A stretch of DNA of 64,000 nt from Pempheris klunzingeri. Taxonomy: Eukaryota > Chordata > Actinopteri > Acropomatiformes > Pempheridae. The notes below the pieces were generated by a model. It saw only the letters and a list, made by a program, of their open reading frames with translations, did not search any database and was not told where the DNA came from. Each line of letters starts with the position of its first letter. Position 1 is the first letter of the stretch. The stretch covers positions 4,015,501 through 4,079,500 of the forward strand of contig NC_092016.1 in NCBI RefSeq assembly GCF_042242105.1, written 5' to 3'. The translations under genes were made by a program, and so were the position numbers. Below, one piece after another: positions 63,868-64,000 of this stretch.

Positions 63868-64000
63868 ATGGCTGCGGTTGGTTCCGAGAGGAGTTCTGAA
63901 AGGACGGCGATGGAGAGGTTCGGTAGCGGAGGGATGGCGCTCCTTCCCTGGACTAAACAGATGCTCACAGTGCTGTGGGAACAGCTTCGGCTGCTGGTCC
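63868..64000 (+). CDS. 5' end of a gene, possibly PPP1R15-like (GADD34/CReP); truncated by window
   Basis: Forty-four codons are visible, beginning MAAVGSERSSERTAMERF and continuing GSGGMALLPWTKQMLTVLWE, then QLRLLV at the window edge. The start has A at -3 and G at +4. In-frame ATGs at codons 15 and 23 could also be used. The amphipathic, Trp- and Leu-rich stretch after LLPW recalls the membrane-associating N-terminus of vertebrate PPP1R15 proteins, the regulatory subunits that bring PP1 to phosphorylated eIF2alpha. Two upstream ORFs and a CRE fit that family, whose translation is uORF-controlled. The catalytic-subunit-binding motif would lie outside the window, so the family call is a guess from weak resemblance plus context. 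That there is a gene start here is more secure. Confidence 0.45.
   Translation, partial: MAAVGSERSSERTAMERFGSGGMALLPWTKQMLTVLWEQLRLLV

Overview
The window is vertebrate genomic DNA, almost certainly from a ray-finned (probably percomorph) fish. Genes are split into many short exons with GT-AG introns. The protein products align by recognition with vertebrate families at fish-like divergence. The repeats are of teleost type: Tc1-like DNA elements, tRNA-derived SINEs, LINE 3' ends with a 'tttattgatcccc' tail, and many CA/GT microsatellites. There is no bacterial, viral or CRISPR-like content.

Layout, left to right. (1) 1-499: right-hand part of a degenerate Tc1-like element. (2) 898-3389, +: last four exons of an isopenicillin-N-synthase-like Fe(II)/2-oxoglutarate dioxygenase, 5' end off the window. 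(3) 4814-10176, -: complete nucb2 (nucleobindin 2, nesfatin-1 precursor; 12 coding exons, 441 aa), with a non-coding first exon near 10703-10860. Its 3' end converges on the dioxygenase gene. (4) 10860-17160: shared upstream region, LINE remnants and the unresolved 5' leader of the next gene. (5) 17162-55278, +: complete pik3c2a, the class II phosphoinositide 3-kinase alpha; 32 coding exons reconstruct in frame to 1,725 aa. (6) 58282-61780, +: complete rps13 (6 exons, 151 aa) with a 5' TOP leader. (7) 62157-63267: a second Tc1-like element of the same family as (2's neighbour) at 1-499, with terminal inverted repeats and a nested insert. (8) 63560-64000, +: a CCAAT/CRE promoter, two upstream ORFs and the first 44 codons of a gene that runs off the window, possibly a ppp1r15 (GADD34/CReP) relative.

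The nucb2 - pik3c2a - rps13 neighbourhood is the one known from human 11p15, so this is an ancestral linkage block rather than an operon or island. The genes are functionally independent: secretory-pathway calcium binding and nesfatin peptide (nucb2), PI3P/PI(3,4)P2 synthesis on endocytic membranes (pik3c2a), and the small ribosomal subunit (rps13).

I found no undescribed biological system. The most informative oddities are the paired Tc1-like elements bracketing the locus, the upstream ORFs in front of pik3c2a and the rightmost gene, dinucleotide repeats pressed against three pik3c2a splice sites, and a tandem NAGNAG acceptor in nucb2. Exon borders were set by hand from splice consensus, reading-frame phase and family resemblance; no alignment or expression data were available.
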